This document shows, piece after piece, positions 19,412-26,318 of a stretch of DNA of 37,786 bases (position 1 is its first letter; each line of letters starts with the position of its first letter). Origin of the DNA: Stenotrophomonas panacihumi (GTDB lineage Bacteria > Pseudomonadota > Gammaproteobacteria > Xanthomonadales > Xanthomonadaceae); NCBI RefSeq assembly GCF_001431645.1, contig NZ_LLXU01000113.1, positions 1 to 37,786 on the forward strand, given 5' to 3'. Position numbers and translations under genes: made by a program. The notes under the pieces were generated by a model, which worked only from the letters and a program-made list of their open reading frames with translations, was not told where the DNA came from and searched no databases.

Positions 19412-19525
19412 TCTGATTTCAAATAAGCGCCAGCGGTCAGGCTTGCTCAGAGCCCCGCAACATGAGCTCCCTGGGGATTGGCCTCTTGGGGAGTAGGACC
19501 AGATGGGATGCTGCGGCTGGCGTTC
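19376..19525 (-). ncRNA. Candidate small RNA with C-rich loop, antisense orientation to adk and mpl
   Basis: About 150 nt, inferred from structure. The 5' segment AACGCCAGC (19524-19516) pairs with GCTGGCGCTT (19434-19425), closing a long-range stem with one bulge. Inside, UGGUCCU (19501-19495) and AGAGGCCA (19486-19479) form a 7-bp hairpin with one bulged A. Its loop is ACUCCCCA. Two more unpaired C-runs, AUCCCA and AUCCCCA, flank it. GCUCA (19467-19463) can pair with UGAGC (19449-19445). The 3' end is a strong terminator (19411-19376). CACAAT (19534-19529) is a possible -10 placing the start near 19522; no clear -35. C-rich loops typically pair with G-rich ribosome sites; Xanthomonas sX13 is such an RNA, though I cannot tell whether this is a homologue. 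Confidence 0.55.
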
Positions 19526-19568
19526 AGTATTGTGACTAAGCCGCCCGTACGCCGATATCGGGGAGTTC

Positions 19569-19597
19569 CTGACATCCCTGACAGCTTTTTCCTGACA
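19569..19597. promoter_or_regulatory. Three CTGACA repeats between the small RNA and mpl
   Basis: CTGACA occurs at 19569-19574, 19578-19583 and 19592-19597, in direct orientation with 9- and 14-bp steps. The block lies about 45-75 bp upstream of the presumed small-RNA start (minus strand) and 70-100 bp upstream of mpl (plus strand). It may be a regulator binding site for either; no known consensus is claimed. Confidence 0.25.
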
Positions 19598-19654
19598 CCC
19601 CCCGGCGCGCCCTCGCGCGGCCCGATCCGGTTTCCGGCGACGCGGGCGATCGGA

Positions 19655-19660
19655 GACAAT
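19655..19660 (+). promoter_or_regulatory. Putative -10 element giving a leaderless mpl transcript
   Basis: GACAAT (19655-19660) is followed by exactly six bases and then the mpl ATG (19667). The expected start of transcription would coincide with the A of the start codon. The kinase gene at 23683 shows the same layout. No good -35 hexamer is seen. Confidence 0.35.
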
Positions 19661-19666
19661 CGCCGC

Positions 19667-21028
19667 ATGAGCAAAATCCACATCCTCGGCATCGCCGGGA
19701 CCTTCATGGGCGGCGTGGCCGCCCTGGCACGCGAACTGGGGCACGTCGTCGAGGGCAGCGACCAGGCGATCTACCCGCCGATGTCCACCCAGCTCGAACA
19801 GCTCGGCATCTCCCTGGCCCAGGGTTACGACCCGGCCAATATCAGTGCGGACTGCGACGAGGTCGTCATCGGCAACGCGCTCTCGCGCGGCAACGGCGCC
19901 GTGGAAGCCGTGCTCGACGACGGCCGCCGCTATACCTCCGGCGCCCAGTGGCTGGCCGAACGCGTGCTGCCGGGCCGGCTGACGCTGGCGGTGGCCGGCA
20001 CCCATGGCAAGACCACCACCACCACGCTGCTGTCGTGGTTGCTGGAAGCGGCCGGCCGCCAGCCGGGCTTCCTGATCGGTGGCGTGGCCGAGGATTTCGG
20101 CGTCTCCGCCCGCGTGGGTGCCGGGCGCGAGTTCGTGGTCGAGGCCGACGAATACGACACCGCGTTCTTCGACAAGCGCAGCAAGTTCGTCCACTACCGG
20201 CCGACGGTGGCGATCCTCAACAACCTCGAATACGACCACGCCGACATCTTCCCCGACGTGGCCGCCATCCAGCGCCAGTTCCACCACCTCGTGCGCACGG
20301 TGCCGGGCAACGGACGGTTGATCGTCAACGGCGAGGACACGCGGCTGGCCGAAGTGCTGGCGATGGGCTGCTGGACGCCGGTTGAGCGCTTCGGCTTCGA
20401 CCCCGCGCTGGAATGGAGCGCGCGACTGCTCGCCGCCGATGGCAGCCGCTTCGCGGTCCTGCATCGCGGCGTGGAGATCGCCACCGTGGAATGGCCGATG
20501 GTCGGCCGGCACAACGTGCTCAACGGGCTGGCCGCGCTGGCCGCCGTGCACGCGGTGGGCATCGACCCGGCCAGCGTGGTCGGCGCGCTCAAGCAGTTCC
20601 GCAGCGTCAAGCGCCGGTTGGAAGTGCTGGGCGAACGGCAGGGCATCACGGTGTACGACGATTTCGCGCATCACCCCACGGCGATTGCCACCACGCTGGA
20701 CGGCTTGCGCGCGAAGGTCGGGCAGGCGCGCATCGTGGTGGCGATGGAACCGCGCAGCAATTCGATGCGGCTGGGTGCGCATGCCGAGGCGCTGGCGCCT
20801 TCGCTGGACCTGGCCGATGCGGTGGTGTTCCTGCATCGCCCGGAATTGAAGTGGGATTCGGCGCCGATCCTGGCGCGCGTGCGCGGTCGGTCGCAGGTCG
20901 TGGCCGATGCCGAGGGCCTGCAGCAGGCGCTGGCCGCGCTGGCCCGGCCGGGCGACCACGTGGTGTTCATGTCCAACGGCGGCTTCGACGGCGCGCCGCG
21001 GCGTTTCCTGCAATCGCTGCCGGCCTGA
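19667..21028 (+). CDS. mpl: UDP-MurNAc:L-alanyl-gamma-D-Glu-meso-DAP ligase Mpl
   Basis: Cytoplasmic Mur-ligase family enzyme for murein recycling; joins the recovered tripeptide to UDP-N-acetylmuramate using ATP. 453 residues, normal for Mpl. N-terminal Rossmann segment HILGIAGTFMGGVAALA at 5-21; ATP-binding GTHGKTTTTT at 111-120; central ligase motif EADEYDTAFFDKRSKF; C-terminal YDDFAHHPTAIATTL typical of the MurC/Mpl branch. The start at 19667 has GGAG at 19652-19655, a long 11-base gap. A -10-like GACAAT ends six bases before the ATG, so translation may be leaderless. The next gene starts 2 bp after its stop and is probably co-transcribed. Confidence 0.96.
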   Translation: MSKIHILGIAGTFMGGVAALARELGHVVEGSDQAIYPPMSTQLEQLGISLAQGYDPANISADCDEVVIGNALSRGNGAVEAVLDDGRRYTSGAQWLAERVLPGRLTLAVAGTHGKTTTTTLLSWLLEAAGRQPGFLIGGVAEDFGVSARVGAGREFVVEADEYDTAFFDKRSKFVHYRPTVAILNNLEYDHADIFPDVAAIQRQFHHLVRTVPGNGRLIVNGEDTRLAEVLAMGCWTPVERFGFDPALEWSARLLAADGSRFAVLHRGVEIATVEWPMVGRHNVLNGLAALAAVHAVGIDPASVVGALKQFRSVKRRLEVLGERQGITVYDDFAHHPTAIATTLDGLRAKVGQARIVVAMEPRSNSMRLGAHAEALAPSLDLADAVVFLHRPELKWDSAPILARVRGRSQVVADAEGLQQALAALARPGDHVVFMSNGGFDGAPRRFLQSLPA

Positions 21029-21030
21029 GC

Positions 21031-21621
21031 ATGGCGATGGCCCACGAAGACACCACCACGCTGCCGCTGTTTCCGCTGCACGCGGTGCTGCTGCCCGGCG
21101 CGGGCATCGCGCTGCGCGTGTTCGAGCGTCGCTACCTGGATTTGGTGCGCGACTGTGGCCGGCAGGGCGCGGGCTTCGGCGTGTGCCTGATCCTGGAAGG
21201 ACGCGAGGTCGGTGCGCCGGCCACGCCGGCCGCGTTCGGCACCGAGGCGCGCATCGAGGATTTCGACCTCGGCCCCGACGGCGTGCTGGTGCTGCGCCTG
21301 CGCGGCGCGCGCCGCTTCCACGTCGAACGCACGCGCGTGCGCGACAACGGGTTGGTGGTGGGCGATGTGCGCTGGTGCGAGCCGGACAGCGACGACGAGC
21401 TGCGCCCGGAACACGCGCTGCTGGCCACGTTGCTGGAGCGCCTGGTCGAACAGGCCGGCCCGCAGTACGCGGCCACCACGCCGGCGCAGCTGGACCAGGC
21501 CGCGTGGGTCGGCTGGCGCCTGGCCGAACTATTGCCGCTTACGGAAACGCAGCGGCTCTCGCTGCTGCAGCAGGACGACCCGCACAAGCGGCTGGACCAG
21601 CTGCTCGCCTGGATGCCCTGA
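21031..21621 (+). CDS. LON-N (substrate-binding) domain protein
   Basis: 196 residues forming a stand-alone Lon N-terminal (PUA-like) domain without ATPase or protease parts. It begins TTLPLFPLHAVLLPGAGIALRVFERRYLDLV, the hallmark of the family, followed by GFGVCLILEGREVG, the beta-rich RIEDFDLGPDGVLVLRLRGARRF and a helical C-terminal half. Such proteins are widespread, conserved and functionally undefined; binding of unfolded or specific substrates is a guess from the Lon relationship. Start ATG at 21031 is 2 bp after mpl, indicating translational coupling; a second in-frame ATG at 21037 is also possible. Confidence 0.9.
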   Translation: MAMAHEDTTTLPLFPLHAVLLPGAGIALRVFERRYLDLVRDCGRQGAGFGVCLILEGREVGAPATPAAFGTEARIEDFDLGPDGVLVLRLRGARRFHVERTRVRDNGLVVGDVRWCEPDSDDELRPEHALLATLLERLVEQAGPQYAATTPAQLDQAAWVGWRLAELLPLTETQRLSLLQQDDPHKRLDQLLAWMP

Positions 21622-21625
21622 CGGT

Positions 21626-23620
21626 CTACGGACCCGTATCGATCAGCACCACCGGCATCCCGCTGCGCGGCCGGTACTCCATCCGCCACTGCATGCCGTC
21701 CAGCGACGCCTGCAGCGCGTCCAGCGCCGGGTCCACGCCGCGCAACGGCCGCCACAAGCCCACCAGCCCGAAGTGCCGGTCGAAGTGCAGCGTCTGCGTG
21801 CTGCCGATCCACACCGGCTGTTCGCCCGGCGCCACGCGCGCCGAGGCCGGCCACAGGCGCAGCACATGCAATTCGTCGGGCCGCGCACCGGGACGCAGCA
21901 GCAACAGCGCTTCGACCTGCGTATCCAGCGTGGCCGGCAGCACCGGGATCTCGCCGGGCTCGGCCTGGCTGTCGAGCAGCAGCAGCGCCTGCTGCCAGCC
22001 CGCCTGCGGCTGCACGCGCCAGCCCTGCGCTTCCAGCTGCTGGCGCAGCGGCTGCAGCGGGCCGGCCACCTGCACGTCCAGCGGCCAGCGCTGGTCGTCG
22101 TCGAATTCGTTGCGGCGCGCCGGTAGCGCGCGCCATTGCGACGCCCACCAGGCGCGCTTGTCGAGCTGCAGCCGCACCGGGTGCGGCGGCTCGAACTTGA
22201 CCAGCTTCTCTTCCAGGTGGCGCGGCGCCAGGCACACCGCCGCCACGGCGAAGGTGCCGTAGAACAGCCACGCCACCGGCTTGACCCAGAACGAGCGGTT
22301 GAAGCGGCGGCGATACGCGATGCCCAGCACCAACAGCCAGAACGTGCCGAACAACATGCCGCCGACCACGTCGCTGAGCCAGTGCGCGCCCAGGTACAGC
22401 CGCGCGAACCCGATCATCGACACCACCGCGCCGCACACCAGGTACGGCCACACGCGGCTGCGGCCGGGCAGTTCGCGGGCGATCAGCACGGCGAAGAAGC
22501 CGAAGGTGATGGTGGCCATCGTCACCGCCACCGAGGGGAAGCCGAAGCCGCTGCTGGCGGCCGGCGGGCGCACCACGTGCACGGTGGCGCCCAGCAGCTT
22601 GGTGAGCGCCAGGCCGAAGGCCAGCGCCGCCAGCCAGTGCGCCACCGACATCCAGCGCCGCCGCCACAGCAGGTAGCCCATCGCCACCGCGATGGCCGGC
22701 AGCAGGATCTGCCAGTCGCCGAGCGAGGCCAGCGCCACCATCGGGTAGTCCGCCAGCGGGTTGCGCAGGGCCAGCATCAGATCGTGCACGGCCAGGTCGA
22801 CGCCCAGCGGCTCGCCATGCGCCAGCACCACCATCAGCAGCACGAACCAGCCCCAGCCCAGCAGCAGGAGCATCAGCGCCAGCACGGCCAGCGGCACCGA
22901 CTCGCGACGCCGCGGGTCGAATACGCCGACCGACCAGTTGCCCAGTACCGGGTGGCGATGCGACCAGTCCAGCAGCCGCGCCAGCAGCGAATCCAGGTGC
23001 GCGGCCGACCAGCGGTAGCCATACAGCACGAAGGCCCAGACGCCGCCGAGCACCACCGCCAGCAGCGCGACCACCACGAACAGCCGCCCGGCCACCGCCG
23101 CCACCGCGTCGTAGGCGCTGCCGAGCATCCAGCCCGGCAGCAGGAACAGCAGCGCCCACGACAGCGCGGCCAGGCCGCTGGCGAAGGCGTAGCGGCGCAG
23201 CGGCATGTCCGACATGCCGGCGATGGCCGGCACGAACGGACGGATCGCGCCCACGTAGCGCGCCACCAGGATGCTCTTGAACGCATTGCGCCGGAACAGC
23301 ACTTCGCCGCGGTCGAGCAGCTGCGGGTAGCGGTTGAACGGCCAGAAGCTGCGCAGCTGGTGTCCCCAGCGATGGCCGACCCAATAGCTCAGCGCGTCAC
23401 CGGCGAACGCGCCCAGCGCCGCGCACAGCACCGCGTAGGGACCGGAGATCTGGCCCAGCCCGATCAGCACGCCGATGGCGAACATCAGCGGCAGCGCCGG
23501 CACGATGGCGCCCAGCACGATGACCGCGTCGCAGAACGCAATCGCGAAGATGACCGCGCCCGCCAGGGTGGGGTGGTTGCCGATCCACTCCAGCGTGGCG
23601 TCGATCCAGGGAGAGTTCAT
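21626..23620 (-). CDS. DedA-PAP2-LssY fusion membrane protein
   Basis: 664 residues with three parts. Residues 1-215 are a DedA (SNARE-associated) domain: IVLGAIVPALPLMFAIG, GDALSYWVGHRWG, FKSILVARYVGAIRPFVPAIAGMSDM. Residues 245-435 are a PAP2 lipid-phosphatase-like domain with six membrane helices. Residues 455-664 are a soluble LssY-type C-terminal domain. In PAP2, motif 1 (K341...R351-P) and motif 3 (R407...H413...D417) are present, but motif 2 reads PSVAVT (362-367) instead of PSGH, so its His is missing. The nucleophilic His413 remains. Likely role is turnover or transport of an isoprenoid or phospholipid phosphate in the inner membrane. Ends 5 bp from the convergent LON-domain gene. 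Confidence 0.92.
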   Translation of the reverse strand: MNSPWIDATLEWIGNHPTLAGAVIFAIAFCDAVIVLGAIVPALPLMFAIGVLIGLGQISGPYAVLCAALGAFAGDALSYWVGHRWGHQLRSFWPFNRYPQLLDRGEVLFRRNAFKSILVARYVGAIRPFVPAIAGMSDMPLRRYAFASGLAALSWALLFLLPGWMLGSAYDAVAAVAGRLFVVVALLAVVLGGVWAFVLYGYRWSAAHLDSLLARLLDWSHRHPVLGNWSVGVFDPRRRESVPLAVLALMLLLLGWGWFVLLMVVLAHGEPLGVDLAVHDLMLALRNPLADYPMVALASLGDWQILLPAIAVAMGYLLWRRRWMSVAHWLAALAFGLALTKLLGATVHVVRPPAASSGFGFPSVAVTMATITFGFFAVLIARELPGRSRVWPYLVCGAVVSMIGFARLYLGAHWLSDVVGGMLFGTFWLLVLGIAYRRRFNRSFWVKPVAWLFYGTFAVAAVCLAPRHLEEKLVKFEPPHPVRLQLDKRAWWASQWRALPARRNEFDDDQRWPLDVQVAGPLQPLRQQLEAQGWRVQPQAGWQQALLLLDSQAEPGEIPVLPATLDTQVEALLLLRPGARPDELHVLRLWPASARVAPGEQPVWIGSTQTLHFDRHFGLVGLWRPLRGVDPALDALQASLDGMQWRMEYRPRSGMPVVLIDTGP

Positions 23621-23670
23621 GCCCCGATTATAGGAAACCGATCCTGTCCCGATAGCGTCGGCGCGCCGCC

Positions 23671-23676
23671 TACAAT
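23671..23676 (+). promoter_or_regulatory. -10 element giving a leaderless kinase transcript
   Basis: TACAAT (23671-23676) matches the -10 consensus in five of six positions and ends six bases before the ATG at 23683. Transcription would begin at the start codon, and no Shine-Dalgarno is present. No clear -35 is found. Confidence 0.5.
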
Positions 23677-23682
23677 GGCCGC

Positions 23683-24339
23683 ATGTCCCAACCGCCCGCC
23701 GCGCAAGCCCTCAAGGCCGATACCTTCGGCCGCATCCTGCTGGTCCGCGAGGCGGGCCGCGTATTCGTGCGCCGCGACCTCACCGCCTCGCCGTGGTGGT
23801 TGCGCCTGCCGGCCTGGTACCTGGCGCGCCGCGAGGCCCGCGCGCTGCGCCAGCTCGACGGCATGCCGGCCACCCCGCGCCTGCTCGGCTGGGACGGCAC
23901 CTACCTGGATCGCAGCTTCCTCGACGGCGAGGCCATGTACCTGCGGCCGCCGCGCGGCGACGTGGCGTACTTCCATGCCGCGCGCCGCCTGCTCCAGCAG
24001 CTGCACCGGCACGGCGTGGCGCACAACGACCTGGCCAAGGAAGCGAACTGGATCGTGCGCGAGGACGGCACGCCGGCGTTGATCGATTTCCAGCTGGCGG
24101 TGTGCGGGAACCCGCGTTCGCGCTGGATGCGCCTGCTCGCGCGTGAAGACCTGCGCCACCTGCTCAAGCACAAGCGCATGTACTGCGGGCATGCGCTCAC
24201 GCCGGTGGAACGGCGGGTGCTCAAGCGGCACTCGTGGGTGCGCGACGTCTGGTTCAAGACCGGCAAGCCGGTGTACCGCTTCGTGACCCGGCGCGTGCTG
24301 CATTGGGAAGACAACGAGGGGCAGGGCCCCAAGCCGTGA
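23683..24339 (+). CDS. Small Kdo-kinase/RIO-like protein kinase fold enzyme
   Basis: 218 residues, a minimal kinase fold. Catalytic loop HGVAHNDLAKEAN contains His114-Asn115-Asp116 and Asn122. The metal-binding LIDFQ has Asp135 in place of DFG. The glycine loop is reduced to FGRILLVREAG. Sequences of this type are annotated either as serine/threonine kinases or as Kdo (lipopolysaccharide core sugar) kinases; the small size and Gram-negative context favour an envelope-sugar kinase, but the substrate is not proven. No ribosome site; a -10 ends six bases before the ATG, so it is probably leaderless. Divergent from the DedA-PAP2 gene (62 bp between starts). Confidence 0.82.
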   Translation: MSQPPAAQALKADTFGRILLVREAGRVFVRRDLTASPWWLRLPAWYLARREARALRQLDGMPATPRLLGWDGTYLDRSFLDGEAMYLRPPRGDVAYFHAARRLLQQLHRHGVAHNDLAKEANWIVREDGTPALIDFQLAVCGNPRSRWMRLLAREDLRHLLKHKRMYCGHALTPVERRVLKRHSWVRDVWFKTGKPVYRFVTRRVLHWEDNEGQGPKP

Positions 24340-24366
24340 CACGGTCCGCTTCGCCGACCGCGTCCC

Positions 24367-24390
24367 CCAAGTTTGCTGCGCAAACCTTGG
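24367..24390. repeat. Imperfect palindrome in kinase-SDR intergenic region
   Basis: CCAAG-TTTG (24367-24375) and CAAA-CCTTGG (24381-24390) form an imperfect inverted repeat around CTGCG. It lies with the hairpin at 24432-24454 in a GC-rich non-coding stretch that resembles dispersed intergenic repeats of this group. Confidence 0.35.
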
Positions 24391-24431
24391 GCCCCGACGC
24401 CCGCCTTGCCTATCCCCCGCGCCTTCGGCGC

Positions 24432-24457
24432 GCCCCCCTTAACAGAAGGGGGGCTTT
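24432..24457 (+). terminator. Terminator-like hairpin after the kinase gene
   Basis: GCCCCCCTT (24432-24440) pairs with AAGGGGGGC (24446-24454) around AACAG, a perfect 9-bp stem, followed by TTT-CCT. A plausible if short-tailed intrinsic terminator about 90 nt after the kinase stop. Confidence 0.6.
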
Positions 24458-24533
24458 CCTCCAGATGGTGCCTGGATCCGGCGGCAACGGAATTGCTTAG
24501 AGTGACGTCTCCAATTCGCAGAGCGGCAACCCG

Positions 24534-25352
24534 ATGACCACCTTGGCTGGCAAGACCCTCTTCATCACCGGCGCATCGCGCGGCATCGGCCTGGCCATTG
24601 CGCTGCGCGCCGCGCGCGATGGCGCCAACGTGGCCATCGCCGCCAAGTCCTCGGTGCCCAACCCCAAGCTGCCCGGCACCATCCACAGCGCCGCCGAAGC
24701 GGTGACCGCCGCCGGCGGCCAGGGACTGGCGCTGAAGTGCGATATCCGCGAGGAAGACCAGGTGCAGGCCGCGGTGGCCGCCACCGTGGATGCGTTCGGC
24801 GGCATCGACATCCTCGTCAACAACGCCAGCGCGATCTGGCTGCGGGGGGCGCTCGATACCCCGATGAAGCGCTTCGACCTCATGCAGCAGGTCAACGCGC
24901 GCGGCAGCTTCCTGTGCGCGCAGGCGTGCCTGCCGCACCTGCTGCAGGCGCCGAACCCGCACATCCTCACGCTGGCGCCGCCGCCCTCGCTGGATCCGAA
25001 GTGGTGGGCGCCACACACCGGCTACACGTTGGCCAAGATGGGCATGAGTTTCGTCACCCTGGGCCTGGCCGGTGAGTTCGGCCCGCAAGGCGTGGCGGTC
25101 AACGCGCTGTGGCCGCGCACGCTGATCGCCACCGATGCGCTGAACATGATTCCCGGCGTGGACCTGCGCAACGGCCGCCGTCCGGAGATCATCGCCGACG
25201 CCGCGCATGCGGTGCTGACGCGTCCGGCGGCCGGTTTCAGCGGCCAGTTCCTGATCGACGACGAGGTGCTGGCGCAGGCGGGCATCACCGACCTGTCGGG
25301 CTACGCGATGGATCCCGACGCGCCGCCGGTGCCGGACCTGTTCCTGGATTAA
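24534..25352 (+). CDS. HSDL2-like short-chain dehydrogenase/reductase
   Basis: 272 residues, cytoplasmic NAD(P)-dependent oxidoreductase. Cofactor motif TGASRGIG at 12-19; NNAS at 96-99; catalytic Tyr164 and Lys168 in YTLAK. The segment KSSVPNPKLPGTIHSAAEAV and the LAPPPSLDPKWWAPHTGYTLAK region are characteristic of the hydroxysteroid dehydrogenase-like protein 2 group. The usual catalytic Ser region is replaced by LAPPPS, as is common in that group. Substrate is probably a lipid or acyl-CoA derivative, unproven. The ribosome site is weak (GAGCGG). Its stop overlaps by 4 bp the stop of the convergent channel gene. Confidence 0.9.
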   Translation: MTTLAGKTLFITGASRGIGLAIALRAARDGANVAIAAKSSVPNPKLPGTIHSAAEAVTAAGGQGLALKCDIREEDQVQAAVAATVDAFGGIDILVNNASAIWLRGALDTPMKRFDLMQQVNARGSFLCAQACLPHLLQAPNPHILTLAPPPSLDPKWWAPHTGYTLAKMGMSFVTLGLAGEFGPQGVAVNALWPRTLIATDALNMIPGVDLRNGRRPEIIADAAHAVLTRPAAGFSGQFLIDDEVLAQAGITDLSGYAMDPDAPPVPDLFLD

Positions 25353-26236
25353 CCCACCGGCGGCAGCGGGTTGAGCGGCGCCGGCAGCCGCGTGCCGCAG
25401 CGGCGGCAGAACAGCGCGTCGCGGTCGTGGCCTTCCAGCCCGCATTCCGGGCAGCCGCGGTTGTCATGGCGGTGCGCCTCCTCGGCCTCGCGCATCGTGC
25501 TGGCCAGTTCCGCGGTGTAGATGCCGGTCGGCACGGCGATGATGCTGTAGCCGATCAAGATCAGCGCCGAGGTGACGAAGCGGCCGAGCGTGGTCTGCGG
25601 CACCACGTCGCCGAAGCCGACCGTGGCCATGGTGACGATGGCCCAGTACATGCTGGTGGGGATGCTGGTGAAGCCGTTCTGCGGGCCTTCGATCAGGTAC
25701 ATCAGCGCGCCGGCGATCACCGTGATGGTGAGCACGGTGAACAGGAACACCAGCACCTTGCGCCGGCTGCGCCACAGCGACTGCATCAGCACGCCGCTTT
25801 CTTCCACGTAGCGGGTGAGCTTGAGGATGCGGAACAGGCGCAGGATGCGCAGCACGCGCACGACCAGCAGGCTCTGCGCGCCGGGGATGAAGAACGACAG
25901 GTAGGTGGGCAGGATCGAGGCCAGGTCGATGACGCCCCAGATGCTCACCGCGTAACGCAGCGGCCGTTTCACCACGGCCAGGCGCAATGCGTACTCGGCG
26001 GTGAAAGCGATGGTGAAAATCCATTCGACCACGTAGAACCAGGTGGCCCAGCGGTTGTGGATCCACTGCACGCTGTCGATCATCACCACCAGGATGCTGG
26101 CGAGGATGGCGTAGATCAGCAGCAGGTCGAAGTTGCGTTCGGGCCCGCTGTCGTGGCGGTAGATGATGTCGAACCAGCGCCGGCGCCAGCCGTCTTCGGT
26201 GGCCGGGTTGAGCTGCGGGTCGGAGAACGGTCGCAT
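25349..26236 (-). CDS. Voltage-gated-type potassium channel with C-terminal zinc ribbon
   Basis: 295 residues, six-helix ion channel subunit that should form tetramers in the inner membrane. S1-S4 voltage-sensor region about residues 37-145 with S4 arginines VVRVLRILRLFRILKLTRY (125-143). The pore helix and K+ selectivity filter TVGFGD are at 205-210, between S5 (160-182) and S6 (222-240). After S6 the cytoplasmic tail holds a rubredoxin/zinc-ribbon knuckle CPEC (262-265) and CRRC (277-280). KvAP-like bacterial channels normally lack this. The start at 26236 (MRPFSDPQ) was chosen over an upstream in-frame ATG at 26332 because the latter overlaps the divergent aminotransferase gene. Physiological gating signal unknown. 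Confidence 0.93.
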   Translation of the reverse strand: MRPFSDPQLNPATEDGWRRRWFDIIYRHDSGPERNFDLLLIYAILASILVVMIDSVQWIHNRWATWFYVVEWIFTIAFTAEYALRLAVVKRPLRYAVSIWGVIDLASILPTYLSFFIPGAQSLLVVRVLRILRLFRILKLTRYVEESGVLMQSLWRSRRKVLVFLFTVLTITVIAGALMYLIEGPQNGFTSIPTSMYWAIVTMATVGFGDVVPQTTLGRFVTSALILIGYSIIAVPTGIYTAELASTMREAEEAHRHDNRGCPECGLEGHDRDALFCRRCGTRLPAPLNPLPPVG

Positions 26237-26318
26237 GCGGGCATTGTGCCTCAGGGTTGCCCCCGCGGCCGGCTGGAATGCGCGAGAATGCCCCCCTTTC
26301 CCGCCACACGCTGCCGCC

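Noticed and set aside
19569..19597. CRISPR-like repeat from the three CTGACA copies
   Set aside because: Units are only 6 bp with 3- and 8-bp gaps; no repeat/spacer structure.
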